DNA of 64,000 bases from Salinarchaeum sp. Harcht-Bsk1. Lineage in GTDB: Archaea; Halobacteriota; Halobacteria; Halobacteriales; Salinarchaeaceae. Location of the stretch: contig NC_021313.1 of assembly GCF_000403645.1 (NCBI RefSeq), positions 1,879,014 through 1,943,013 of the forward strand, read 5' to 3'. Made by a program: the position numbers and the translations under genes. The notes beneath the pieces were generated by a model. It was given only the letters and a program-made list of their open reading frames with translations, had not been told where the DNA came from and ran no database searches. Shown here piece after piece: positions 53,306 through 62,811 of the stretch; the stretch's first letter is position 1; every line of letters starts with the position of its first letter.

Positions 53306-55288
53306 ATGCACGTGGGCGCGTGGCCAGCGTTCGCTATCGTCCTCCAGGCCGCGGCCGAACCGCCCGCACTGACGACCGGCATGCTGGTCGTCTTCGGTAT
53401 CGTCCTCGCGGCGCTCGTCCTGTTCGTCTGGGAGCCGGTGCCGATCGACGTCACCGCGATCGCGGTGCTGGTCGCGCTCGTCGCGCTCGGCGACTGGACG
53501 GAACTGACGATCGAGGAGGGACTCTCGGGCTTCTCGAGTCCGGCGACCATCGCCGTGCTCGCGATGTTCATCCTGAGCGAGGGGATCCGGCGGACCGGCC
53601 TCGTCAGCGTGATCGGTCGGGAGATCGCCGACCGCTACGGCAACAGCCCGATCAAGCAGCTGGGAGCGGTGCTGGGGCTCGCCGGCGGCACGGCAGGGTT
53701 CATCAACAACACCCCGGTCGTGGCGGTGATGATCCCGATGGTCGACGAACTGGCCGATCGCACGGGGACCTCGCCGTCGAAACTGCTGATGCCCGTCTCC
53801 TTCGCGGCCATGATGGGCGGCACGCTAACGCTGATCGGGACCTCGACGAACCTGCTCGCGAGCGACGTGTACGCCCAGCTCGGCCCGCAGTACGACGCCT
53901 TCTCGATGTTCGAGTTCACCGCGCTCGGGGTGCTGGTGCTCGCCGTCGGTTCGGTCTACCTCTTCCTCGTCGCGCCGCGGCTCATCCCCGAGCGCGTACC
54001 GGCCCGGGAGCCCCTGACCGAGGAGTTCGAGATGACCGAGTACCTCACGGAGGTCGTCGTGCGCGGGGATTCGACGTTCGTCGGTGACACCGTCGAGGGC
54101 TGTCTCGCCGAGCTCGACGTCGACGCGGACATCGTCCAGCTCGTCCGCACGGACGCCGCGTTCAGCGAGCCGCTTGCCCGGAAGACCATCCAGGCCGACG
54201 ACGTCCTCGTGCTCCGGACCGACCGGGAGAGCCTGGTAACGATCATCGAACACGAGGGCCTGGAGCTCGCCCCGGACGCACGGAAGGGCGACGCCGCACC
54301 CCCGACGGTCGGCGCCGACGCTGCCAGCGTGGACGACGACGCGCTCGAGGAACTCGTCGAGGAGGCCCTCGAGGTGGAAGACGTCACCGACGAGTTGCTC
54401 ACCGCCGACGACGAAGCCGTGGAGGCCGTCGACGACCAGCGACTCGTCGAGGTGGTGATCGCGCCGGACTCCAGGCTCGTCGGCGAGACGCTCGAGTCCC
54501 TCCACTTCCGGCAGCGCTACGACGCCTCCGTGCTGGCGATCCGTCGCGGCGGCGAGATCATCCACGCACGGATGGACGAACGCTCGCTTCGTGCGGGTGA
54601 CACCTTGCTCGTCCAGGCGACCGAGGAGACGGTCAGCAGGCTCGCGATCGACCGCGAGTTCATCGTCGCGGGCGAGTTCGACCTGCCGCAGTACCGGGAG
54701 GAGAAGCTCCCGATCGCGCTCGGCATCGTCGCAGCCGTCGTCGCGATCGCCGGGCTGGGGATCGCCTCGATCGCGCTGTCAGCGCTAGCGGGCGTCGTCG
54801 CGATGGTCGTCACCCGGTGTCTCCGCCCCGGCGAGGTGTACGACGCGGTGGACTGGAACGTGGTCGTGCTGCTGGCGGGGCTCCTCCCGCTCGGCCTCGC
54901 GATGGAGCAGACCGGCGCGGCGGCGTTCCTGGCGGGGCACGTCGTCCAGTCGGCAGGAGGGTTGACGCCGATCCTGTTGCTCGGTGTGTTCTACCTGCTG
55001 ACCGCGGTGCTGACGAACGTCGTCAGCAACAACGCCTCCGTCGTGCTGTTGATTCCGGTCGCGGTCGACGTCGCTGTGGCGACCGGTGCGGACCCCTTCG
55101 CGTTCGCGATCGCGGTGACGTTCGCGGCGTCGACGGCGTTCATGACGCCGATGGGCTACCAGACCAACCTGATGGTCTACGGCCCGGGTGGCTATCGCTT
55201 CATGGACTTCGTCCGCGTCGGCGCTCCCCTGCAGTTGTTGCTCGCGGTCGTCACCGTGCTGGGCATCTGGGGCATCTGGGGCGTGTAG
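53306..55288 (+). CDS. SLC13/DASS-type carrier with two TrkA-C (RCK_C) domains
   Basis: 660 aa. The N-terminal half has about six helices, including FINNTPVVAVMIPMVDELADRTGTSPSKLLMPVSFAAMMGGTLTLIGTSTNLL, the Na+/substrate SNT-type motif of the DASS family. Two cytoplasmic RCK_C domains sit in the middle (about 245-335 and 385-460), joined by an acidic linker. The C-terminal half repeats the carrier fold (NVVVLLAGLLPLGLAMEQTGAAAFLAG ... LTNVVSNNASVVLLIPVAVDVAVATGADPFAFAIAVTFAASTAFMTPMGYQTNLMVYGPGGYRF). It imports an anion or dicarboxylate, possibly sulfate; the substrate is not determined. ATG 53306 is chosen over TTG 53279. Confidence 0.9.
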   Translation: MHVGAWPAFAIVLQAAAEPPALTTGMLVVFGIVLAALVLFVWEPVPIDVTAIAVLVALVALGDWTELTIEEGLSGFSSPATIAVLAMFILSEGIRRTGLVSVIGREIADRYGNSPIKQLGAVLGLAGGTAGFINNTPVVAVMIPMVDELADRTGTSPSKLLMPVSFAAMMGGTLTLIGTSTNLLASDVYAQLGPQYDAFSMFEFTALGVLVLAVGSVYLFLVAPRLIPERVPAREPLTEEFEMTEYLTEVVVRGDSTFVGDTVEGCLAELDVDADIVQLVRTDAAFSEPLARKTIQADDVLVLRTDRESLVTIIEHEGLELAPDARKGDAAPPTVGADAASVDDDALEELVEEALEVEDVTDELLTADDEAVEAVDDQRLVEVVIAPDSRLVGETLESLHFRQRYDASVLAIRRGGEIIHARMDERSLRAGDTLLVQATEETVSRLAIDREFIVAGEFDLPQYREEKLPIALGIVAAVVAIAGLGIASIALSALAGVVAMVVTRCLRPGEVYDAVDWNVVVLLAGLLPLGLAMEQTGAAAFLAGHVVQSAGGLTPILLLGVFYLLTAVLTNVVSNNASVVLLIPVAVDVAVATGADPFAFAIAVTFAASTAFMTPMGYQTNLMVYGPGGYRFMDFVRVGAPLQLLLAVVTVLGIWGIWGV

Positions 55289-55515
55289 GCCGCCCGCGGG
55301 CCGAACGGGAGCAGCGTTCGTCGGCGTCCTGATTATGACTTGATAATTGACCGATTTCCCAACACAGATTGCCGGTTTCGCTCCGGAATCGATACCCTCA
55401 ACGGACGCCACTGGTAGGAAGTGAGATTCGTTGTCCATTTCATTTACTTAATTCATTAACCTTGTTAGTAATTTGATCAAAATCATTACCACAATGCAGT
55501 TTGAGGATCCATAGG

Positions 55516-57789
55516 ATGAGTACTCGAATCCTTACGGCACCGTATCGACGAGTAAAGGGAAGCTACCTCCTCAAACTCCTCTTGCTGTTCGGCGTGGTGG
55601 TTCTCCTCATCGGCGGCGTCGGCGGCCTGATCTACGTACAGACGGCGGACGCGCTCGAAGCCGACGCGGAAACACGCATGGAGAAGACGGCGAGCCTCCA
55701 GGCCTCGACACTCGCGAACTGGGTCGATTCCACCGAGAACCACGCCAGCCTGCTCTCCCAGGAGGAGTCGGTTGCAGCCGGGGACACCGAAGCGATGGAG
55801 TCCGTGCTCGCGAACTATGCCGAGCGCGCGCCACCAGGGGTCACCGCGGTCCACTACGTCGATCAGACCGGGCAGGTCCAGGCCAGTTCGGCCGCGGACG
55901 CCGTGGGTCGCACCTACGATACCGAGTGGTCGTCGTCCCCGCCCGCCGACGGGACGACGATGAGCAATCCCTACGAGGATCCGGGCGTTCACCACAGCGC
56001 GGTTGCCGCGGTCGCTGGGACCGGCGACGACGGCGCGGTCGTGCTCGTCGCGAACCTCACGGCCGTCTCGGGCACGCTCGAGCGACCCTCCGACGCCCAT
56101 CACTCCCACACGCACGTCGTGAACGAGCAGGGGACGGTCGTCCTGAGTCACCACGGGCACAGCATCGGCGAACAGAACATGGGGCCGGCAGACGAACTGA
56201 GCGTGGACTCCATGGCGGTCCGCCAGGGGCTCGCCGGCCAGACCGGCTACACCCAGATGACGATGGACGGGGAAGCAATGGGGATGGGCTTCACCCGCGT
56301 CGAGGGCACCGACTGGGTGCTCATGGCCCACGTCCCGACCCACGAGGCGTTCGCGTTGCAGGAGGAGATTTCCAAATCGCTCGTCCTGTTGCTGGTCGTC
56401 GCCCTCGGCGGTCTCGGTGCGATCGGCGTGCTCGTCGGCCGGAACACCACGAAATCGATCCGGGAACTCGCCGCCGGAGCGGAGACGATCGAGCAGGGCG
56501 ACCTCGAGCAGAAACTCGAGAGCGACCGAACCGACGAGATCGGCCAGCTCTACGACTCCTTCGACGGCATGCGGGTCTCGCTTCGCGACTCGCTGGCGGA
56601 GACCGAAGAGGCTCGCAAGGCCGCCGAGCACCGCCGCGAGGAGGTCGCGGCGATGGCCGACGAACTCGAAGCGACGGCAGACGAACTGGCTACCGTCGCC
56701 GAATCGGCCGCCCACGGCGATCTGACCGAGGAGATGGACGCGGACGTCGACAACGAGTCCATGGAACGCATCGCCAGCGAGTTCAACGAGATGACCGACG
56801 AGATTCAGGAGACCGTCGCCGAGATCCGGCAGTTCTCCGATCGCGTCGCTGCACACGGCGAGCAGGTCACCGCGAGCGCCGAGGAGGTCGAGGGCGCGAG
56901 CAAGCAGGTGTCGGTCTCCGTCCAGGCGATCGCCGACAAGACCGAGCGCCAGCACGAGACCTACGACGCGGTCAAGGCCCGGATGGAGGACATGACCGCC
57001 ACGACGGAGGAGATCGCCTCCCAGAGCGACCAGGTCGCCGAACTCGCCCAGCAGACCGCGACGACCGGCGAGGCCGGCCAGACCGCAGCACGCGAGGCCT
57101 CCGGCGCGATGTCGAAGATCGATGCCGACGCCGAGCGCGCCGTCGAAGAGTTCGACCAGCTCCGGGATCAGCTCGAGCGCGTCGAGGAGATCGCCGAGTC
57201 CATCGGCGAACTCGCCAGCCAGACCAACATGCTCGCACTCAACGCAAACATCGAGGCCTCCCGCACGGCCGGCTCCGAGGACGACAAGGCCGGCTTCGGT
57301 GCGGTCGCCCAGGAGGTCAAGGAGATGGCGAGTGACACGCGCGAGTCCGCGACGGAGATCGAGGACCTCGTCGAGGCGATCCGCGAGCAGACCGAAGCCA
57401 CCGCGGCGGAGATCGAATCGACGCGCAGCGAGGTCGCCAGCCACGCCGAGACGATCGAGGAGGCGACCGACGCGCTCGACGGGGTCGCCCAGTACGCCGA
57501 GCAGACCTACGACGGGATGGACGAGATCACGACGGCCAGCCAGACGCAGGCGACCTCCGCCGAGGAGGTGCTCGCGATGGTCGAGGACGCCGCCGAACTC
57601 AGCGAGTCCGTCCACGAGGAGGCCGGCCGGGTCGCCGCTGCCGCCGAGGAGCAGACCAGCGCGCTCTCGACGGTCACCGAGGAGGCGAGTTCCCTGACCC
57701 ACGAGACCCGGCAACTCCGCCAGCACCTCGAGGCGTTCCAGATCGAGGCGGAGGTCGAGCCCGAGGGCGTGCCCGCTGCCGGGGAGTAG
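55516..57789 (+). CDS. Methyl-accepting chemotaxis transducer (haloarchaeal Htr)
   Basis: 757 aa. TM1 about 19-41, an extracellular sensor domain to about 280 (dCache-like, with a His-rich loop SDAHHSHTHVV), TM2 about 284-305, HAMP (to about 360), adaptation helices, and the conserved hairpin tip (SIGELASQTNMLALNANIEASRTAGSEDDKAGFGAVAQEVKEMA, about 565-605). It signals to CheA/CheW to bias archaellum rotation. The ligand is unknown. ATG 55516 gives the expected Arg-flanked first helix. The upstream gap (55289-55515) is AT-rich with TTTACTTA and similar TATA-like blocks. Confidence 0.95.
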   Translation: MSTRILTAPYRRVKGSYLLKLLLLFGVVVLLIGGVGGLIYVQTADALEADAETRMEKTASLQASTLANWVDSTENHASLLSQEESVAAGDTEAMESVLANYAERAPPGVTAVHYVDQTGQVQASSAADAVGRTYDTEWSSSPPADGTTMSNPYEDPGVHHSAVAAVAGTGDDGAVVLVANLTAVSGTLERPSDAHHSHTHVVNEQGTVVLSHHGHSIGEQNMGPADELSVDSMAVRQGLAGQTGYTQMTMDGEAMGMGFTRVEGTDWVLMAHVPTHEAFALQEEISKSLVLLLVVALGGLGAIGVLVGRNTTKSIRELAAGAETIEQGDLEQKLESDRTDEIGQLYDSFDGMRVSLRDSLAETEEARKAAEHRREEVAAMADELEATADELATVAESAAHGDLTEEMDADVDNESMERIASEFNEMTDEIQETVAEIRQFSDRVAAHGEQVTASAEEVEGASKQVSVSVQAIADKTERQHETYDAVKARMEDMTATTEEIASQSDQVAELAQQTATTGEAGQTAAREASGAMSKIDADAERAVEEFDQLRDQLERVEEIAESIGELASQTNMLALNANIEASRTAGSEDDKAGFGAVAQEVKEMASDTRESATEIEDLVEAIREQTEATAAEIESTRSEVASHAETIEEATDALDGVAQYAEQTYDGMDEITTASQTQATSAEEVLAMVEDAAELSESVHEEAGRVAAAAEEQTSALSTVTEEASSLTHETRQLRQHLEAFQIEAEVEPEGVPAAGE

Positions 57790-57860
57790 CGCTGCAGCCC
57801 CTGCGACGGTGGGTGGCGGTTTATGAACGACCGGACGAAACGTCCGGGCCAGAGACGACC

Positions 57861-58127
57861 ATGACCGAATCGACCGGCGGAGCGGACGGCAAGCCGCTCC
57901 GGACGCGCGTCTGGCAGCTAGCCGTTTCGATCGTGCTCCTCACTGGCGTCACCGTGATCGTGGGCTACGGCGGCGGCCTCCTGCTGTGGCTCAGCGCCCG
58001 ACTCGGCGGCCCGGATCCGATGACCGACGACGGCGACCTGCTCCGGGATCGGCTGCTCGACTGGCCGGAGCGCAACCGCGAGTTCATGCGCACCGACGGC
58101 CACGGCGAGTTGCCGCTGCGACCCTGA
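57861..58127 (+). CDS. Small single-helix membrane protein, unknown
   Basis: 88 aa from ATG 57861. One hydrophobic segment (about 18-48, VWQLAVSIVLLTGVTVIVGYGGGLLLWLSARLGG) and a polar acidic C-terminus with WPERNREFMRTDGHGELPLRP. A GGTTTATGA box about 35-40 nt upstream is a possible promoter. It lies between the transducer and the convergent phosphate transporter. Function unknown. Confidence 0.65.
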   Translation: MTESTGGADGKPLRTRVWQLAVSIVLLTGVTVIVGYGGGLLLWLSARLGGPDPMTDDGDLLRDRLLDWPERNREFMRTDGHGELPLRP

Positions 58128-58204
58128 GGAGCGGTACATCCGCTACTGGGGTCCTCGTGGCGATCTGGATCCTGCGGGAATCGATCTCGACGGACGTCCG
58201 GCGA

Positions 58205-59386
58205 TTAGAGCACGCCCAGACGATTGCCGATCGCGAACGCGCCGTAGGACAGCAGGGTCGCCATCCCGGGGCCGATGATCCAGAAGGAGACGAACCGGAC
58301 GACTGCGTCGGGGTCGAACAACTGATCGACGGCCTGCATATCTTCGGGCGTCTCCTCGCCGATGCGCGACGGTTCCTCGGGCGTCTCGGAGGTGATGGCG
58401 TCGACGGAGATCGCCGTCTCGGCCTCCCCGGTCACGATCTCCTTCGCCGTAGCGGTACGGGTGGCACGGCCCCAGCCGAGCCCGACGATCGTCATGACCG
58501 TCGACATCGCGAGGCTGATCGGCACGCCGAGCCAGGACGCGATCGTCGTGATCGACGCTGCGACGACCATCACGATCGTCGCGGCGAGGAGCGGGAGCGC
58601 GGTGAGGTCGTTGCCGACGGACTCCATCGTTCGCCGGGCGATCGTGAACGCGCCAAGGCCGATCGCGGCCGTCGCGAGGAAGACGCCGGCGCTGACGCTG
58701 ACCGCGCCGCCGCCGACGAGCGGCGCCACGGCGTTTGCGACGTTGCTCGCGCCGGCGCTGAAGGACATGTAGCAGGCGATCGCGAAGACGATCATCGTAC
58801 TCGCGAACTCCTTGGGGGTCGTGCCCGGCCCGAGGTGGGGCAGCGGGATCGGTCCCCGCCAGTCGTAGTCGACGAGTGGCCCCTCGGACTGATCGAGTGA
58901 GAACCGTCGATCGAGGTAGGGGTAGAGGTACCGGCCGATGACTCCGCCGCACCAGAAGCCAGTAATCGGCGCGAGGATCCACCAGACGACGATGCCGCCC
59001 AGCACGGCCATGTCGAGGTCCCCGGTCGCGAGACCGAAACCGGCGATCGAGCCGACGGCAGTCATCGAGGTCGAGACGGGGACGCCGTAGACGTTCGCGG
59101 CGAGCATCCCCAGCCCGATGAACGCGAGGACGACGATGCTCGCCTCCAGCGAGAACGCGGACTGGGGGACGAGTTCGCCGCCGAGCGTCTCGATGACGTT
59201 CCGGCCGATCGTCCAGCCCCCGAGGAACACGAAGAACGTCATCACCGTCGCCGCGAGCGTCTTGTTGATGATCTTCGCGCCGACGGAGGGCCCCCAGGCC
59301 ACCCCGGTCGAGGACCCGCCGATGTTGAACCCGACGAAGACGGCGGCGAGCACGCCGAGGACGAGCAGCGGATCGGTCACGGTCAC
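58205..59386 (-). CDS. PiT family inorganic phosphate transporter
   Basis: About 393 aa from GTG 59386. The protein shows the PiT internal duplication: an N-terminal repeat beginning VFVGFNIGGSSTGVAWGPSVGAKIINKTLAATVMTFFVFLGGWTIGRNVIETLGG, and a second signature SFSAGASNVANAVAPLVGGGAVSV (the GANDVANA motif, with GASNVANA). Ten or so helices with a central cytoplasmic loop; the last helix ends IGNRLGVL. It couples phosphate (or metal-phosphate) to Na+ or H+. The start is GTG; GTG 59380 and TTG 59392 are alternatives. A CTTAACT box about 24-27 nt upstream fits GTG 59386. It sits near the AbrB-PhoU, PstB and PhoU genes. Confidence 0.93.
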   Translation of the reverse strand: MTVTDPLLVLGVLAAVFVGFNIGGSSTGVAWGPSVGAKIINKTLAATVMTFFVFLGGWTIGRNVIETLGGELVPQSAFSLEASIVVLAFIGLGMLAANVYGVPVSTSMTAVGSIAGFGLATGDLDMAVLGGIVVWWILAPITGFWCGGVIGRYLYPYLDRRFSLDQSEGPLVDYDWRGPIPLPHLGPGTTPKEFASTMIVFAIACYMSFSAGASNVANAVAPLVGGGAVSVSAGVFLATAAIGLGAFTIARRTMESVGNDLTALPLLAATIVMVVAASITTIASWLGVPISLAMSTVMTIVGLGWGRATRTATAKEIVTGEAETAISVDAITSETPEEPSRIGEETPEDMQAVDQLFDPDAVVRFVSFWIIGPGMATLLSYGAFAIGNRLGVL

Positions 59387-59484
59387 AGCCAATACACGGT
59401 TTCCAGTTAAGTCACGCGTTGTCGGTAGTCGGCCGGGCCGCTCGTCGCTGCGAAGTCGGGGCCACAGAACGGTGACGGGACCGC

Positions 59485-59730
59485 TCAGGGAATCAGCTGC
59501 TCGCCGTCGTCGTCGTAGATCGCGATGGCGTCGACCGGACAGGCTCGCGCAGCGAACTTCGCGTCGAGTTCGGCGCCATCCGGCACTTCCCGAACGAACA
59601 CGTCCTCGTCCGCTTCCTCGCTCTCGGCCAGCACGGCCTTGCCGGCGTCCTCGTCCTTCTCGAAGGCGTCCCACTCCGCGACGCACTGGAACATCCCGAT
59701 ACACACGTCGCGATCGTACTCCACGCGCAT
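59485..59730 (-). CDS. 3Fe-4S-type ferredoxin
   Basis: 81 aa. Three cysteines in ferredoxin positions: Cys10, Cys16 (CIGMFQC) and Cys64 (ACPVDAIAIY). The usual fourth ligand is absent, so a [3Fe-4S] cluster is likely (CxxGxxxC...CP pattern of the Fer4_13/P450-partner type). The acidic composition is normal for the organism. It could donate electrons to a monooxygenase or other enzyme; no partner is adjacent. It lies about 100 nt upstream of the phosphate transporter gene on the same strand. Confidence 0.85.
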   Translation of the reverse strand: MRVEYDRDVCIGMFQCVAEWDAFEKDEDAGKAVLAESEEADEDVFVREVPDGAELDAKFAARACPVDAIAIYDDDGEQLIP

Positions 59731-59853
59731 GGATCGGGCTTGGCGGGAGGCGACTAAAGACGTGGCGACCCGGACCGCGCCGAGCGGATCGAAACAGTCC
59801 CCTCGCTGGCCCCCACACCAGCGCTTAAGGCCGAACCGGCCCGACGCTCGGAC

Positions 59854-60234
59854 GTGAAACAGATCATCGACACGAACGCGGCGCCGGAGGCTGTCGGCGC
59901 GTACAGCCAGGGAGCGAGCAACGGCGATCTCGTGTTTACTGCCGGGCAGATTCCGCTGACGCCGGACGGACGGCTGCTCGACGACGCGTCGATCGCCGAG
60001 CAGACCGAGCAGGCGCTCGACAACCTCGTCGCCGTGCTCGCCGAGGGCGGAGCCGAGCCAGCGGACGTCCTCAAGGTCACCGTCTACCTCGACGACATCG
60101 AGGACTTCGAGGAGATGAACGAGACGTACGCGGGCTACTTCGAGCAGGAGCCGCCCGCCCGGAGCGCCGTCGGCGTCGAGTCCCTGCCGAAGGGCGCGGG
60201 CGTCGAGATCGAAGCGATCGCGGCCGTGGAGTGA
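59854..60234 (+). CDS. RidA family enamine/imine deaminase
   Basis: 126 aa, the YjgF/YER057c/UK114 family. APEAVGAYSQGASNGDLVFTAGQIPLTPDGRL, EQTEQALDNLVAVLAEGGAEPADVLKVTVYLDDIEDFEEMNETYAGYF and PARSAVGVESLPKGAGVEIEAIAAVE are the three family blocks, with the catalytic-type Arg in ARSAVGV. It hydrolyses reactive enamines made by PLP enzymes. GTG start at 59854 is supported by a CTTAAGG box about 27 nt upstream. Its TGA overlaps the ATG of the next small gene (TGATG). Confidence 0.95.
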   Translation: MKQIIDTNAAPEAVGAYSQGASNGDLVFTAGQIPLTPDGRLLDDASIAEQTEQALDNLVAVLAEGGAEPADVLKVTVYLDDIEDFEEMNETYAGYFEQEPPARSAVGVESLPKGAGVEIEAIAAVE

Positions 60235-60428
60235 TGGACCCGGCCAGGAAGTCTGCCCTCCTCTGGGCGATCGTCGGCGCGCTCAGCTTCGGCGTGCTCT
60301 ACCAGGGGTACGTGATCGCGGGTGCGGCGTTCGACGGGCGCGTGCTCGCCGGGGGCATGGTCGTCGTCGGCGTGGTCACGGCGGTCCTCGCGCCGGTCGT
60401 GGAGCAGCGACTCCACGCGTCGATCTGA
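60234..60428 (+). CDS. Small two-helix membrane protein, unknown
   Basis: 64 aa. Helices at about 8-27 and 33-53 (LLWAIVGALSFGVLYQGYVIAGAAFDGRVLAGGMVVVGVVTAVLAPVVEQRLHASI). The ATG overlaps the ridA stop, so it is translationally coupled. The 3' end of this gene forms the first unit of a tandem repeat. Function unknown. Confidence 0.7.
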   Translation: MDPARKSALLWAIVGALSFGVLYQGYVIAGAAFDGRVLAGGMVVVGVVTAVLAPVVEQRLHASI

Positions 60429-60540
60429 GCACTGCCGGAACAAGCTCCGCGCGCGGCCTGATTGCTCTGGAACGAGTTCCACGCGCCGGTCTGAGAACTG
60501 TTAGGAGCGCCACGCATCGGGCTGATTACTGCCGGAAAGA
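60411..60540. repeat. Tandem repeat of 31-34-nt units starting within a gene 3' end
   Basis: Four diverged units begin at 60411, 60445, 60477 and 60508. Each starts with a (C/T)(T/G)CC(A/G)CGC-type block, then has a CTGA element and a GGAAC or GGAG(C) segment. Unit 1 contains the last codons and stop of the small membrane gene, so the array seems to be outward copying of that gene's end. The AbrB-PhoU gene ends 35 nt further on. Confidence 0.6.
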
Positions 60541-60574
60541 CGGCGTCGCGCCGTACTGTCGCTGTCCCCCGTGC

Positions 60575-61573
60575 TCAGGGCGGCTTCGGCGCGGCGTTCT
60601 GCAGCGCGGTCTCGGCGACGTTGCCGCCGTAGTCCGCGCTCCGGGAGAGGGAGTCGACGACGAGCCCCAGGAGCTGTGCCTCGTGGGCGTCACGTTCCCG
60701 GAGGAGTTCGTCGATGTGCCGGGCGTGCTGGTCGATGTCGAGAATCGAGTCCGTCGCATCGCGAGCCAGCGTGGTCGAGCGCTCGCTGTCCTCCTCGAGC
60801 AGCGCGTCCATCGCGGTGTCGATGACGTCGGCGGCGTCGTCGTGGAGCTCCGTCAGCGCCGCCGCGACCTCGTCGTCGATGTCGCCGAGCTGTTCGGCGA
60901 GCTTCGCGATCTTCGCGGCGTGGTCGGCGATCCGTTCGAGCTGGCGGGCGCTCGAGTGGTAGTCGAAGCAGACCTCGCGTGGGAGCCCGAGTTCCTCCGT
61001 CGCGCTCGGCGAGCGGAGCGTCGCCCGGAAGACCCGGGAGACGACGAACCAGAGGCGGTCGACGTCGTCGTCGCGGTCGACCACGCTCGCGGCGAGGTCG
61101 TCGTCGTTCTCGAGCAGTCCCGTGATGGCGTCCTCGAGCATCCCGAGCGCGATGAGGCGCATCCTGGTGACCGCGTTGTCCACGGACAGTTCCGAGGAGT
61201 CGAGCAGGTCCTGGACGACGACCCGGTCGCTGGTCTCTTCGATGACCTCGACGCCGACGAGCCCCTGGGCGGCGTCGCGGATCGCCTGCCGCTGATCGGC
61301 CGAAATGGCGTCGCCCTCGAGGGTCACGATGTCGAACCCGCTGACGTACATCGTCATCACGGCGCGGGTCAGTCGATCGCCCTCGAGGTCCCCGATCTCG
61401 AGCGTTCCCTCGGTCCGTCCGGACTCGCGACGCGGCGTGAGTACGAGCGCGTTCGACTCGTGGTGGAACTCGACCTCGCTCCCGGCCTCGACGCCGTTCT
61501 CGGTCGCCCACTCCTTCGGAAGGGACACGGTAAACGTCGAACCCCCCGTGAGCTGGACCTTTCGCGTCTCCAT
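60575..61573 (-). CDS. AbrB-PhoU phosphate regulator
   Basis: 332 aa. The N-terminal about 45 residues are a SpoVT-AbrB DNA-binding domain (METRKVQLTGGSTFTVSLPKEWATENGVEAGSEVEF). Two PhoU-like helical repeats follow (about 85-205 and 215-325), the second containing SSARQLERIADHAAKIAKLAEQLGDIDDEVAAALTELHDDAADVIDTAMDALLEEDSE. Haloarchaeal proteins of this type regulate phosphate genes. A minus-strand GAACTTATGG box (61597-61606) lies about 28 nt before ATG 61573. It is divergent from pstB across a short regulatory gap. Confidence 0.93.
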   Translation of the reverse strand: METRKVQLTGGSTFTVSLPKEWATENGVEAGSEVEFHHESNALVLTPRRESGRTEGTLEIGDLEGDRLTRAVMTMYVSGFDIVTLEGDAISADQRQAIRDAAQGLVGVEVIEETSDRVVVQDLLDSSELSVDNAVTRMRLIALGMLEDAITGLLENDDDLAASVVDRDDDVDRLWFVVSRVFRATLRSPSATEELGLPREVCFDYHSSARQLERIADHAAKIAKLAEQLGDIDDEVAAALTELHDDAADVIDTAMDALLEEDSERSTTLARDATDSILDIDQHARHIDELLRERDAHEAQLLGLVVDSLSRSADYGGNVAETALQNAAPKPP

Positions 61574-61596
61574 ACGCGGCAGTTGGACTGCAGGTC

Positions 61597-61705
61597 CATA
61601 AGTTCACGCAATCATATATAGCGGCAGATACCTGCCCCAGACTGGGCGAATCCCTCTAATTGGGGCCGTAGCTACGTCGGGGTTGATATTGCTCCATGGC
61701 AATAT
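61597..61705. promoter_or_regulatory. Divergent promoter region of AbrB-PhoU and pstB, with palindromes
   Basis: Minus TATA-like box 61597-61606 for AbrB-PhoU, an ATATATA patch at 61614-61620, and a 7-bp inverted repeat ATATTGC/GCAATAT with a 6-nt spacer at 61686-61705. The latter runs into ATATATAG, so a bound regulator would touch the plus-strand promoter. GGCAG/CTGCC at 61622-61635 is another small palindrome. This gap is where pstS, pstC and pstA would usually lie. Confidence 0.5.
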
Positions 61706-61818
61706 ATAGTGATATCGAGCGCTAATAGCAGCGTATTTAGAGCGATAGAGACAAGCGCGGGCAAGCGGGCGGCGGCTCCGCCGAAGCGATGGCGGACGTC
61801 CCGCGGAAGCATCTCACA

Positions 61819-62730
61819 ATGACCGACACCGCACCACCGAGCGCGTCCGCGTCGGGTTCCGACGACGAGGGCGCGACAGCAGAGGCCGCGACGTCCGAGG
61901 GGACAATGGACGAGGGAAGCGAGGACGCACTGATCGACACCGACGTATCGACCGACGTCACCGAGGGAGAACGCCAGGCCGAGACCGTCATCGACACTCG
62001 AGATCTCTCGGTGTACTACGGCGACGAGCAGGCGCTCATGCCCACGACGATGGAGATTCCCGAGCGCCGCGTCACCGCGATCATCGGCCCGTCGGGCTGT
62101 GGGAAGTCCACCTTCCTGCGCTCGATCAACCGAATGAACGACCTCATCGACGGCTGTACCGTCGAGGGCGAACTCAACTTCCGGGGCAAGAACGTCTACG
62201 ACGAGGACGTCGATCCCGTCGCTCTCCGGCGCACCATCGGCATGGTGTTCCAGAAGCCCAACCCGTTCCCGAAGTCGATCAGGGACAACGTCGCCTACGG
62301 CCTCCGCGTTCAGGACAAGGACGACGACGTCGACGAGAAGGTCGAGCAGGCGCTCAAACGCGCCGCACTCTGGGACGAGGTCAAGGACCAGCTGGACTCC
62401 TCCGGGCTCGACCTCTCCGGGGGCCAGCAACAGCGCCTCTGTATCGCCCGGGCGATCGCACCCGACCCCGAGGTCATCCTCATGGACGAGCCCGCTTCCG
62501 CGCTCGACCCCGTCGCAACCTCGAAGGTCGAGGATCTCATCACCGAACTCGCGGAGGACTACACGGTCATCGTCGTCACTCACAACATGCAGCAGGCGGC
62601 GCGGATCTCCGACAAGACCGCCGTGTTCCTCACCGGAGGCGAACTCGTCGAGTTCGACGACACCCAGCAGATCTTCGAGAACCCGGAGGACCAGCGCGTC
62701 GAGGACTACATCACGGGCAAGTTCGGGTGA
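61819..62730 (+). CDS. pstB: Phosphate ABC transporter ATP-binding protein PstB
   Basis: 303 aa from ATG 61819 (ATG 61789 would add ten residues). An acidic N-terminal tail of about 60 residues precedes the ABC domain: Walker [10 protein letters not shown] (about 94-102), [14 protein letters not shown] signature, Walker [14 protein letters not shown] and the H-loop VVTHNMQQ. The PstB-specific [11 protein letters not shown] and [20 protein letters not shown] segments confirm the subfamily. It energises phosphate import with PstS/PstC/PstA, none of which are adjacent. phoU follows 81 nt downstream, likely in the same operon. Confidence 0.94.
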   Translation: MTDTAPPSASASGSDDEGATAEAATSEGTMDEGSEDALIDTDVSTDVTEGERQAETVIDTRDLSVYYGDEQALMPTTMEIPERRVTAIIGPSGCGKSTFLRSINRMNDLIDGCTVEGELNFRGKNVYDEDVDPVALRRTIGMVFQKPNPFPKSIRDNVAYGLRVQDKDDDVDEKVEQALKRAALWDEVKDQLDSSGLDLSGGQQQRLCIARAIAPDPEVILMDEPASALDPVATSKVEDLITELAEDYTVIVVTHNMQQAARISDKTAVFLTGGELVEFDDTQQIFENPEDQRVEDYITGKFG

Positions 62731-62811
62731 CCGTGGCCGCTCGACGGCGTCGCTGACACACGCACCGAGGGCAAGCTATACCCGCAATCACGGTAGACGA
62801 CACACTAACAC

